DNA of 30,084 nucleotides from Desulfatirhabdium sp040755275. GTDB taxonomy: Bacteria > Desulfobacterota > Desulfobacteria > Desulfobacterales > Desulfatirhabdiaceae. The stretch's first letter is position 1; the number at the start of each line of letters is the position of its first letter. The notes under the pieces were generated by a model, which had not been told where the DNA came from, ran no database searches, and was given only the letters and a program-made list of their open reading frames with translations. Shown here in pieces: positions 6,773 to 14,432 of the stretch. The DNA lies in contig JBFMBE010000023.1 of NCBI GenBank assembly GCA_040755275.1, forward strand, positions 1-30,084. The letters run 5' to 3'. The position numbers and the translations under genes were made by a program.

Positions 6773-9178
6773 ATGCACACGACCGACGAACGCTGGAGCG
6801 GCTGGCTCAGCACCCCCATCGACACATCGAAGGTTCTCTGTTTTCTTGCCCTCGTCGGCGTCGGCCTTGCTAGCAACATTCTGAAATTCGAAATCTTCTT
6901 CAATATCGACATTCTTTTCGGCAGCATCTTTACCCTGATCGTTCTTCAGGCCTTTGGAATCCTTCCCGGCATTCTGGCTGCAGCCGCCATCTCCTCCTAC
7001 ACCTATGTATTGTGGAACCATCCTTACGCGATCATCATCCAAATCGCCGAAGTAATGTTTGTCGGATGGGCCTATTCGAGGCGACACTTCGGGTTGATCG
7101 TTGTTGACGTCTTCTACTGGCTTTGCTGTGGCATGCCATTGGTCGTACTGTTTTACAAAGGATGGATGAATGTCTCCTGGGATGGCGTTACCATTATCAT
7201 GGTTAAACAAGCCGTCAACGGTATTGTCAACACCCTGTTGGCGCGCCTGTTATTTATGGGGTTCAGCGTCCGTTTTCGATATGCCGAAATATCGATCCGT
7301 GACATCGTCCATACCTCAAGTGTTTTTTTCCTGCTCGCTCCCATCCTGTTGCTGATCGGCATCGAAAGTCGACAGGACATTACCGATACGGAATTCAGAA
7401 TTCGGACCAGCTTGTTGGAACAAACCGAAACCTTCAAGCAGGACATCGATAGCTGGATATCGGATCGAAAACAAACGATCGAACATCTCGCCCGATATGC
7501 ATCTGAAAAACCGTTCGACCAAACGGAAATCGCCGTTCGCCTCCTCGTCGAAGCGGAAAACCTTTTTCTCTCGATAGCCTTGATCGACATGGAAGGAACG
7601 ATCCAAGTGGCTGCACCTGCCACCGATGAGTCGGGAAAGCCTCTTGTGGGCAAACGCATTCCAGCTCGACCCTGGTTTTCCAGAATCCAGACTGGCATGC
7701 TGCAAGCCGCCCAACTCCATATTTTCAAGGACGAAGCACTCCGATCCTCATCGGCGCATGTCGCAGCCATCGTCAGCCCCGTTCAGATAGACAACCGAGT
7801 GGTGGGATATATCGAAGGCATTCTGAATGTTGCTCACATCCACCGACATTTGATGCACAACGGAAGCCACCTTGTCGATTATGTCTGTCTTACCAGTTCC
7901 AACGGACACATCCTCCATTCCAATTTCCCTTCCTTTCTCGATCCGAACGCCACAGATCCCCAAAACGGCACCTTGCAGCACATTACCGAATCCCTCCGCA
8001 TGTGGACACCCAAAATGCCTCGCAACACGTCCATCATGGAACGATGGGCAAAGACCTTTTATATTGCAACCGGGACGATCGATGATTCCAACAGTTGGAA
8101 CCTGATTCTGGCGAAATCGCTTCTCACCGAACGAAAGGCGCTTTACACGAAGTACAGCATCAGAATGTCCATGATTTTCGGATTTCTGCTTCTGGCATTG
8201 GCAACGGGCGAATGGATCAGCCGCCGATTCATTGTCATCTTCGACCAGTTGTGCTCCCTGACCTCGCTGTTGCCCGATCTGTTGAACGAAAAAAGCGAGG
8301 TCGACATCAAACGATACCGCCCCGAAACCATGATTACCGAAAACCGGATCGTCATCGACAACCTCGAGAAAATTTTCCCGATCGTCGCGGCCCAGTATCG
8401 AGACGCCCGACAGACCAGCGAAGCGCTTCGGAAACGCACACAGGAACTGTGGGAAGCCAATCAGGCACAACAAATCGAAATCGAAGCCAGACAGAAAGCG
8501 GAATCCCTTCTGGAAAATCTGATTGCCGAAAAGGAAGTGTTGCTTCGGGAAATTCACCACCGAGTCAAGAACAACTTGGCCGCCATCATCGCCCTGATCG
8601 ATCTCCATACCCAGAAAACCGTGGATACGACCTGGCGGCTTTCCCTGATGGAGCTGTGTACCCGGATCCGTTCGATGGCACTCGTACACGAACAACTCTA
8701 CCATTCCGAAAACATCTCCTCCATCGACTTTCATCGCTATCTCGAATCACTTGTTCAATCGATTGTCGCATCGTATGATCAACGGAGCCGTGTTCTTGTC
8801 CGTGTCGATGCCAGGGATGTTCGAATGGGGCTCGATGAGGCCGTTCCCTGTGGTCTGATCGTGACCGAGCTGGTGACCAACGCATTCAAGTATGCATTCC
8901 CCCAGGCAGGACTTTCCACGACACAGACACCGACCATCGAAGTGGTCGCTCGACGGGATGGTGATTTTTACAGACTGAGCGTATCGGACAACGGCATCGG
9001 TCTTCCAAAGCATCCCGACTGGAAACATATCGACTCGCTCGGCTTGCTGCTGATCAAAATGCTGGGGCAGCATCAGCTACGCGGCACCATCGAGATGGAT
9101 CTTTCCTCCGGAACGACGATTCGGGTGATTTTTCCGGCCAGAAAAGCGGTGAAGCGGGATCCTCCCAGCGCCGGATAA
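6773..9178 (+). CDS. Membrane sensor histidine kinase (multi-TM / dCache / HisKA_2)
   Basis: An 801-residue inner-membrane kinase. Residues about 20-165 hold five or six hydrophobic segments (for example VLCFLALVGVGLASNI, FGSIFTLIVLQAFGILPG). A further segment at about 182-197 leads into a periplasmic dCache-like region (about 200-455), followed by a last membrane segment (about 463-483). The cytoplasmic part has a coiled coil (about 525-590), the HisKA_2 box REIHHRVKNNLAAI (His595/596) and an HATPase with VTELVTNAFKYAFP, VSDNGIGLP and LGLLLIKML. The HRxKNN box marks the HisKA_2 class rather than the HisKA class of the neighbouring kinases. GGGA (6762-6765) lies 7 bases before the ATG. The next gene begins with a receiver, a plausible phosphorylation partner. 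The ligand is unknown; small organic acids or amino acids are typical for dCache domains. Confidence 0.88.
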   Translation: MHTTDERWSGWLSTPIDTSKVLCFLALVGVGLASNILKFEIFFNIDILFGSIFTLIVLQAFGILPGILAAAAISSYTYVLWNHPYAIIIQIAEVMFVGWAYSRRHFGLIVVDVFYWLCCGMPLVVLFYKGWMNVSWDGVTIIMVKQAVNGIVNTLLARLLFMGFSVRFRYAEISIRDIVHTSSVFFLLAPILLLIGIESRQDITDTEFRIRTSLLEQTETFKQDIDSWISDRKQTIEHLARYASEKPFDQTEIAVRLLVEAENLFLSIALIDMEGTIQVAAPATDESGKPLVGKRIPARPWFSRIQTGMLQAAQLHIFKDEALRSSSAHVAAIVSPVQIDNRVVGYIEGILNVAHIHRHLMHNGSHLVDYVCLTSSNGHILHSNFPSFLDPNATDPQNGTLQHITESLRMWTPKMPRNTSIMERWAKTFYIATGTIDDSNSWNLILAKSLLTERKALYTKYSIRMSMIFGFLLLALATGEWISRRFIVIFDQLCSLTSLLPDLLNEKSEVDIKRYRPETMITENRIVIDNLEKIFPIVAAQYRDARQTSEALRKRTQELWEANQAQQIEIEARQKAESLLENLIAEKEVLLREIHHRVKNNLAAIIALIDLHTQKTVDTTWRLSLMELCTRIRSMALVHEQLYHSENISSIDFHRYLESLVQSIVASYDQRSRVLVRVDARDVRMGLDEAVPCGLIVTELVTNAFKYAFPQAGLSTTQTPTIEVVARRDGDFYRLSVSDNGIGLPKHPDWKHIDSLGLLLIKMLGQHQLRGTIEMDLSSGTTIRVIFPARKAVKRDPPSAG

Positions 9179-9320
9179 TCCTCCCATGAAGGAGCGGCCG
9201 GGTGAAAAGCCCGGACATACTTTCCAAGATATCGTCCCTACGGCCGGGATGCTGGATGAACGTCAATGTAGTCGATTCTTCTCGGTTCCTGTTACGGCAC
9301 CCAACCGGATGGATACCACC

Positions 9321-11534
9321 ATGAAAAGCGAAAAAATTTTGATCGTTGAAGATGACGGCATTTTGGCCACACAGCTGCGGCTCATTCTCAACCGGGAGGG
9401 ATATGACGTCCTGGAACCGATCGCAACGGGTGAAGATGCCGTGGAAGTCGCCCATACCGTCCGACCGGACTTGATCCTGATGGACATTCAACTGGCCGGA
9501 GAAATGGACGGCATTACCGCCGCCGAGCGGATCGTTTCGGAATGCGACACCGCCATCCTGTTTCTGACGGGGTTTTCCCAGAGCTCCATGGTGGAACGGG
9601 CCAAACAGATCGGCCCCTATGGCTATCTGCTGAAACCGGTCTCTCCGAAGGAACTCGTTGCAACGGTCGAAACCGTCCTCTACAAGTACAAGCTTGATCT
9701 GGCCCTCAAACAGGAAAAAAAGAGCCTGCAGCAGACCGGAAACGAATTGAAAAAGCAGGTTCAGGATCGGGCAATCGACATCATCATCGCCAACAACCTG
9801 CTTCGCACGGAGATCGAAGATCGTAAACGACGGGAACGCATCTTAGAAATCGGACTGGAGCTCAGTGATTGTGCGAGGGATCACTCCCTTTCCCAACTCG
9901 TCCAAAAGACCATCGATGCCATCGAACTCTTGACCGCAAGCTCCTTCGGATTTTTCCATTTTCTCGATCCTGAAACCCTGACCCCTACGGCTCAATACTG
10001 GTCAACCAGAACCATCCAGGCCGGATGCTTGGCAAATACAGATCAAGGACATTCCTTCCTGGATCCCAAAGGTCTTCTGATCCAATGCCTCCGGAACAAG
10101 AACCCCATGATCCATCGGGAACTCGATTTTCAATTCCATCCGAACCCCTGGATTCCCGATGGACACCCCAGGCTCACCCAGATGCTGACAGTACCCATCA
10201 TTCGATCGCATCGTATCGTCGCATTTCTCGGTGTCTGCAACAAGCGGGATTTGTATGGAGATCACGATGTCGTATCGGCCACCAGTATCGCCAATATCGC
10301 CTGGGATATCATCCTGCGAAAGATAGCCGAAGATCGTCAAGCGCAACAGGAAGCCTTGTTGCGCTTGACGATTAACGGCATTTCCGACCCGATTCTCGTT
10401 CTCGCAGAAAACGGAACCATCCTGAAGATCAACCAGGCCGCCCGAAAATATTACGGCCTTACCGACGATGCCGCGGTCGAAGGACTATACTGTTATACCG
10501 TACGCGGTATGGTAAGCCCCTGCCCGACGTGTGAGAAACCTTTCAACACGCTGATCGGTTTCAGCGGCCATTACGAACGTTCTGGAATGGTGAAATCGAA
10601 TCGTATCGAACGAATCCATGTAGACACCGTCCGCAGCGATTCCGGCAATGTCGAGGCCACCATCATCCGTATCAGCGATATCACCCAAATACGGCTCATG
10701 GATCGACAACTCATCCAAAGAGAAAAATTGGCCGCCTTGGGGGTGCTGGTAGCCGGTATCGCCCACGAAATTAACAACCCGAACAACTTCATCGTGTTCA
10801 ATCTTCCGATTCTGCAGTCCTACCTGGAATTTCTTCTGGAAATTGCAGACGACCACGCAGCCCGTCAGCCCGGATTCGAAGTCTTCGGTCGATCCTACGC
10901 GGATTTTCGGCAGGATTGCTTCAACCTGCTGAAGAACATCACCCACGGCTCGGAGCGCATCAACCAACTCATCACGAATCTGAGAAATTTCGTCCGGGAA
11001 CGGGGTTCCGGAAGCCGGAGACCGGTCCACCTGAAGGAATTGATCGATCAGGCCCTCACCATCTGCATGGGACGGATACGAAAAAAGGTTCAGCATATCG
11101 AGCAGGACATCCCGCCGAACCTGCCTCCTATCGTCACCGATCCTCTGGCCTTCGAGCAGATCCTGATCAATCTGCTGATCAATGCCGCAGACGCCTGCGA
11201 CAAGCCGAATGCTCGTGTACAGTTGCGGGTATTTCTCCATCCCGATCCGAAGAACGAATGGGGAATCGAGGTAGAGGACAATGGGTGCGGCATGGATGAA
11301 CAGACTCGTAGAAAAATCTTCGAACCGTTTTTCACCACAAAAACCGTCGGTGAAGGAACGGGGCTGGGGCTTTCCATTACCTACAGACTGGTGGAGGAGC
11401 TCGGCGGACGCATCGAGGTCAGCAGCATCAAAGGCGAGGGGAGCCTATTCCGAATTTGTTTTCCCTTACTGGATTCAGCAATGGACCAGAAGCCGGAGGC
11501 AAGTCGCTATGACGCGAATGCTGTTGGTAGATGA
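9321..11534 (+). CDS. Receiver-GAF-PAS sensor histidine kinase
   Basis: A 737-residue soluble protein. REC is at 1-120 (KILIVEDDG, phosphoacceptor Asp55 in LILMDIQLAGEMDG, Lys in LLKPVSP), followed by a coiled coil to about 175, GAF about 180-335 (SSFGFFHFLDPET...) and PAS about 345-455. The DHp helix carries VAGIAHEINNPNNF (His482), and the HATPase has NLLINAADAC, VEDNGCGMD, FEPFFTTK and GTGLGLSIT. The PAS domain carries the cysteine set CYTVRGMVSPCPTC. The start is uncertain: ATGs at 9186 and 9309 are in frame, but only 9321 begins right at the receiver fold, with a weak GGATGG before it. The N-terminal REC suggests input from another kinase, probably the membrane kinase upstream. The gene overlaps the sigma-54 activator by 26 bp, which is the likely recipient of its phosphate. 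Confidence 0.88.
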   Translation: MKSEKILIVEDDGILATQLRLILNREGYDVLEPIATGEDAVEVAHTVRPDLILMDIQLAGEMDGITAAERIVSECDTAILFLTGFSQSSMVERAKQIGPYGYLLKPVSPKELVATVETVLYKYKLDLALKQEKKSLQQTGNELKKQVQDRAIDIIIANNLLRTEIEDRKRRERILEIGLELSDCARDHSLSQLVQKTIDAIELLTASSFGFFHFLDPETLTPTAQYWSTRTIQAGCLANTDQGHSFLDPKGLLIQCLRNKNPMIHRELDFQFHPNPWIPDGHPRLTQMLTVPIIRSHRIVAFLGVCNKRDLYGDHDVVSATSIANIAWDIILRKIAEDRQAQQEALLRLTINGISDPILVLAENGTILKINQAARKYYGLTDDAAVEGLYCYTVRGMVSPCPTCEKPFNTLIGFSGHYERSGMVKSNRIERIHVDTVRSDSGNVEATIIRISDITQIRLMDRQLIQREKLAALGVLVAGIAHEINNPNNFIVFNLPILQSYLEFLLEIADDHAARQPGFEVFGRSYADFRQDCFNLLKNITHGSERINQLITNLRNFVRERGSGSRRPVHLKELIDQALTICMGRIRKKVQHIEQDIPPNLPPIVTDPLAFEQILINLLINAADACDKPNARVQLRVFLHPDPKNEWGIEVEDNGCGMDEQTRRKIFEPFFTTKTVGEGTGLGLSITYRLVEELGGRIEVSSIKGEGSLFRICFPLLDSAMDQKPEASRYDANAVGR

Positions 11535-12882
11535 CGAGAAGGATTTCCTTCAGAGTCTCGAAAGAGGGCTTCTGTTAAGAGGGTTCCGCCATATCCACGC
11601 CGAAAGCGACCCACGAAAGGCGGCGGCCTATGTCCAGCAAAACGAGCCCGTCGATGTCGCCCTGATCGACATGAACATGCCGGGAATGAACGGACTGGAG
11701 CTTCTGAAGATCATCAAGAGCACCAGCCCGACAACGGAGTGCATCCTGGTGACCGCGCTGGACGATGTACGCACGGCCGTTGCCTCGCTGAAGCAAGGCG
11801 CATTCGATTATCGGATCAAGCCTGTCTTACTCGACGATCTGCTCCGGGTTATCCAGAATGCACTGGAAAGAAAGAACCTCCTGGAGATTCAACGGATCGG
11901 GAAACGCAAGGGCATGCCCAGGCTCGAGAACTCCGAGGCTTTTTCGGATATCGTTACCCGTTCCGAATCCATGTACCGTATTCTGAAGGAAGCGGAATTG
12001 CATGCTCGAAGCGATGTCCCGGTGCTGATCACCGGGGAAACCGGGACCGGAAAGGAATTGCTGGCTCGCGCCATCCATCGAGCCAGCAACCGGGCAAACC
12101 GCACGTTTACGGCCATCAACATGAGCGCGCTCAGTCCTACGTTGTTCGAATCCGAATTCTACGGCCACACCAAAGGGGCCTTCACCGGTGCCGGACAGGA
12201 TCGCAAAGGGTATCTCGAGGAAACATCCGGCGGAACCCTGTTTCTGGACGAAATCGGCAGCCTCCCCCTCGATATGCAGGGAAAGCTGCTCCGGGTGATG
12301 CAGGAAGGCGAATATTTCAAACTCGGCACGAGCAGAGCGAAAACAGTGGATGTTCGATTCGTCGCAGCCACCAATGTCGATCTCGAAGCCCTGCAGCAAG
12401 AGGGCTCGTTCCGAAGGGATCTGTTCTATCGGATCTGCGGTGCATGGTTGACCTTGCCCCCCCTTCGGGAAAAATCAGAAGATATCGAGATACTGACCGC
12501 GCATTTTCTGAAAACATCTGCAGGCGGGCATTCGATCACAGACATCGAGGACGAGGTTTGGGATGTCCTGCACCGTTATCCTTTCCCAGGAAACATCCGG
12601 GAACTCAAATCCATCGTTCACCATGCATCCAATCTGGCTCAAGGAAGAACCATCACCGTCCACCATCTACCCCGCTACGTCATCGAAGCAGGCATTTCTC
12701 GAACCAATGCCGGTCGGCCGCTGATCCATGACACATCCATCGTTCCGCTGGCGCATGTCGAACGAGAACACATTCTGCGCGTTTACCGTTTCACCGGAGA
12801 GAACAAGATCCAAACCGCACGCCTGCTTGAAATCGGTTTGAACACCCTTCGTCGAAAACTTCAGTCCTATGGTGTGGCATGA
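11509..12882 (+). CDS. NtrC-family sigma-54-dependent response regulator
   Basis: A 457-residue enhancer-binding activator of sigma-54 RNA polymerase. REC is at 1-120 (LLVDDEKDF, phosphoacceptor Asp54 in ALIDMNMPGMNG, Lys in RIKPV). The AAA+ domain at about 145-380 has Walker A GETGTGKE (176-183), the sigma-54 contact loop GAFTGA (223-228), Walker B TLFLDEIG (243-250) and the arginine-finger segment RRDLFYRI. A Fis-type helix-turn-helix closes the protein (NKIQTARLLEIGLNTLRRKLQ). All parts needed for sigma-54 activation are present. The start at 11509 has GGAGG at 11495-11499 and begins the REC fold; the open frame extends further upstream only as an overlap with the kinase. A sigma-54 promoter lies 205 bp past its stop, so the downstream operon is the likely target. 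Confidence 0.93.
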   Translation: MTRMLLVDDEKDFLQSLERGLLLRGFRHIHAESDPRKAAAYVQQNEPVDVALIDMNMPGMNGLELLKIIKSTSPTTECILVTALDDVRTAVASLKQGAFDYRIKPVLLDDLLRVIQNALERKNLLEIQRIGKRKGMPRLENSEAFSDIVTRSESMYRILKEAELHARSDVPVLITGETGTGKELLARAIHRASNRANRTFTAINMSALSPTLFESEFYGHTKGAFTGAGQDRKGYLEETSGGTLFLDEIGSLPLDMQGKLLRVMQEGEYFKLGTSRAKTVDVRFVAATNVDLEALQQEGSFRRDLFYRICGAWLTLPPLREKSEDIEILTAHFLKTSAGGHSITDIEDEVWDVLHRYPFPGNIRELKSIVHHASNLAQGRTITVHHLPRYVIEAGISRTNAGRPLIHDTSIVPLAHVEREHILRVYRFTGENKIQTARLLEIGLNTLRRKLQSYGVA

Positions 12883-12890
12883 CCATGCCA
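12875..12890. promoter_or_regulatory. Candidate activator-binding palindrome (TGGCATG-AC-CATGCCA)
   Basis: A perfect 7-bp inverted repeat with a 2-bp centre overlaps the stop codon of the activator gene. It lies about 225-240 bp upstream of the start point predicted from the sigma-54 promoter at 13087. A related TGGCAT half-site with a short CCA partner lies at 12913-12922. The assignment as an enhancer site is inferred from position and symmetry only. Confidence 0.45.
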
Positions 12891-12974
12891 AAATGGAACG
12901 GGGATACCATCCTGGCATACCACTTCAATCACCCGATATTCCGTTGGTCCCACTCCCTCCCCTCCCATAACGGC

Positions 12975-12987
12975 ATGGCATAGCCAT
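12975..12987. promoter_or_regulatory. Candidate activator-binding palindrome (ATGGC-ATA-GCCAT)
   Basis: A 5-bp inverted repeat with a 3-bp centre shares the TGGCAT core with the palindrome at 12875. Its centre is about 133 bp upstream of the predicted sigma-54 start point, the usual distance for an enhancer used by NtrC-type activators. Confidence 0.45.
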
Positions 12988-13086
12988 CCGCTGTTGCCGA
13001 AGACTTTCTCGCCATCCACGATCCGGTTTCTTCCAACATAACGATTTATAACGTTAATTCTTTGTATCGTCCCTACAGGCCATCCT

Positions 13087-13103
13087 TGGCATTCATCTTG
13101 CCA
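13087..13103 (+). promoter_or_regulatory. Sigma-54 (-24/-12) promoter
   Basis: TTGGCATTCATCTTGCC has GG at 13089-13090 and GC at 13101-13102, exactly 12 bases apart, with the TGGCA and TTGC flanks of the consensus. The predicted start point is near 13114, giving a leader of about 54 bases before the ATG at 13168. A complete sigma-54 activator is the adjacent upstream gene. Confidence 0.82.
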
Positions 13104-13167
13104 TGAAAGAAGGCAATCCCCGGGGTCACCGCCCCGATCCTATCGTTTATTGCCGAGGAGGTTTTTC

Positions 13168-14370
13168 ATGAACATTCTCGTTGTGGATGACGAACCCGTC
13201 ATGCTCGATTCGATTCGTATCGCCCTCGAAAGCCGTCGGTTTCGCTTTACCGGCGTTCAAAGCGCCCATGCAGCTCTGAACATGATTTCGAACCATCCAG
13301 AAGCTGTGGATATGGTCATTACCGATTATCTGATGCCGGAGATGACCGGGCTCGAGCTTCTTCGGGCGATCCGGGAACGTCATGACAATCTGCCCGTGAT
13401 CCTGGTGACGGCCTATTCCGAAAAAGAGCTGGTCATCCAGGCACTGAAAAACCGTTGTGACGGTTTTCTCGAAAAACCCTTCAGTCCCCATCAATTGTTC
13501 GCAGAGATCGATAGACTCCAAGAAAGCCACAGCCGAAAGAACGGGACATGCGAACAAAAGTTGGACATTCCCCATATCCTTCATCAGATCAACAACCCGC
13601 TGGTTGCGATCAGTGGGTACGCTCAGTTGATCCAGATGAAAACCCCGAGCAACAACGGTACAAGACAATATGTGGACCGAATTCTCGAGGCTGTCGGACA
13701 GATCCATCAAATCAACAAGAAAATCCTCAAGGCGCCGAGCATCGATAATCCCCAAACATCCGATTCGATCGGATCCCATGTCGTCGCCATCGACAACGTG
13801 ATCGATCAATCTCTGAAACTCTACGAGGGAATTTTCGCACTGAGCGGAATTCAACTCGAAAAGCGATTTTTCGAAACCGGGCTCCAGGTTCAAGCGAACG
13901 CATTTGACATCGAGCAGGCCCTGAAAAACCTCATCAGCAATGCCTTGGACGCCATGACTGACAGCACGGTGAAACAGCTCACCATCACCGTCGGACGAAG
14001 CAAAGACAGACAGTCGGTGGAAATCATCGTTCAGGATACCGGTTGTGGCATTCCCGAGTCGCTTCAGGCCCGAATCTTCGACAAATATGTCACTGGAAAA
14101 CCTCAGGGGAACGGGATCGGGCTTGCCGTGGTTAAAGCCAATATCGAGAAATATCATGGATCGGTTTCGTTCCATTCGACACCCGGAGCCGGAACGGCCT
14201 TCACGATCCGACTGCCGATGGCCAATTCCCAACAGAGACATCCCTGGCGGGACAGCCATTTGGAAACTACCACCTCGGCACATTACCGCTTTGCCGAATC
14301 CACACCTTCAAGATCGAAACAACGCCCCTTTCTCCGACAGGATGAAGGCTGCTCGTTGTCGTCAAGTTAA
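13168..14370 (+). CDS. Receiver-histidine kinase hybrid (REC-HisKA-like-HATPase)
   Basis: A 400-residue soluble protein with an N-terminal receiver (1-120: NILVVDDEPVM, phosphoacceptor Asp53 in VITDYLMPEMTG, Lys in LEKPFSP), a DHp segment IPHILHQINNPLVAISGYAQL (His139) and an HATPase (NLISNALDAM, QDTGCGIPE, GNGIGLAVVKAN). The residue after the His is Gln, not Glu/Asp. The start at 13168 is set by GAGGAGG (13155-13161), 6 bases upstream; an in-frame TTG at 13150 is rejected. The sigma-54 promoter at 13087 should drive it. The C-terminus after about residue 355 is a low-conservation tail rich in Ser, Arg and His. The chemoreceptor gene follows after 62 bp, so the protein may feed a receiver signal into, or take one from, the chemoreceptor array. 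Confidence 0.88.
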   Translation: MNILVVDDEPVMLDSIRIALESRRFRFTGVQSAHAALNMISNHPEAVDMVITDYLMPEMTGLELLRAIRERHDNLPVILVTAYSEKELVIQALKNRCDGFLEKPFSPHQLFAEIDRLQESHSRKNGTCEQKLDIPHILHQINNPLVAISGYAQLIQMKTPSNNGTRQYVDRILEAVGQIHQINKKILKAPSIDNPQTSDSIGSHVVAIDNVIDQSLKLYEGIFALSGIQLEKRFFETGLQVQANAFDIEQALKNLISNALDAMTDSTVKQLTITVGRSKDRQSVEIIVQDTGCGIPESLQARIFDKYVTGKPQGNGIGLAVVKANIEKYHGSVSFHSTPGAGTAFTIRLPMANSQQRHPWRDSHLETTTSAHYRFAESTPSRSKQRPFLRQDEGCSLSSS

Positions 14371-14432
14371 AAAATGAAACAAATGAGACGAAGAACACCA
14401 CAACCGAAAGAAACGGAAAGGAGAAGTGAAAT

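Noticed and set aside
9186..9320. Longer N-terminus for the REC-GAF-PAS kinase
   Set aside because: ATG 9186 has no ribosome-binding site and the added 45 residues precede the normal receiver start with no conserved pattern; kept only as an alternative.
14276..14295. GGCAC...TTTGCC as a second sigma-54 promoter before the 4HB chemoreceptor
   Set aside because: The GG and GC are 16 bases apart instead of 12.
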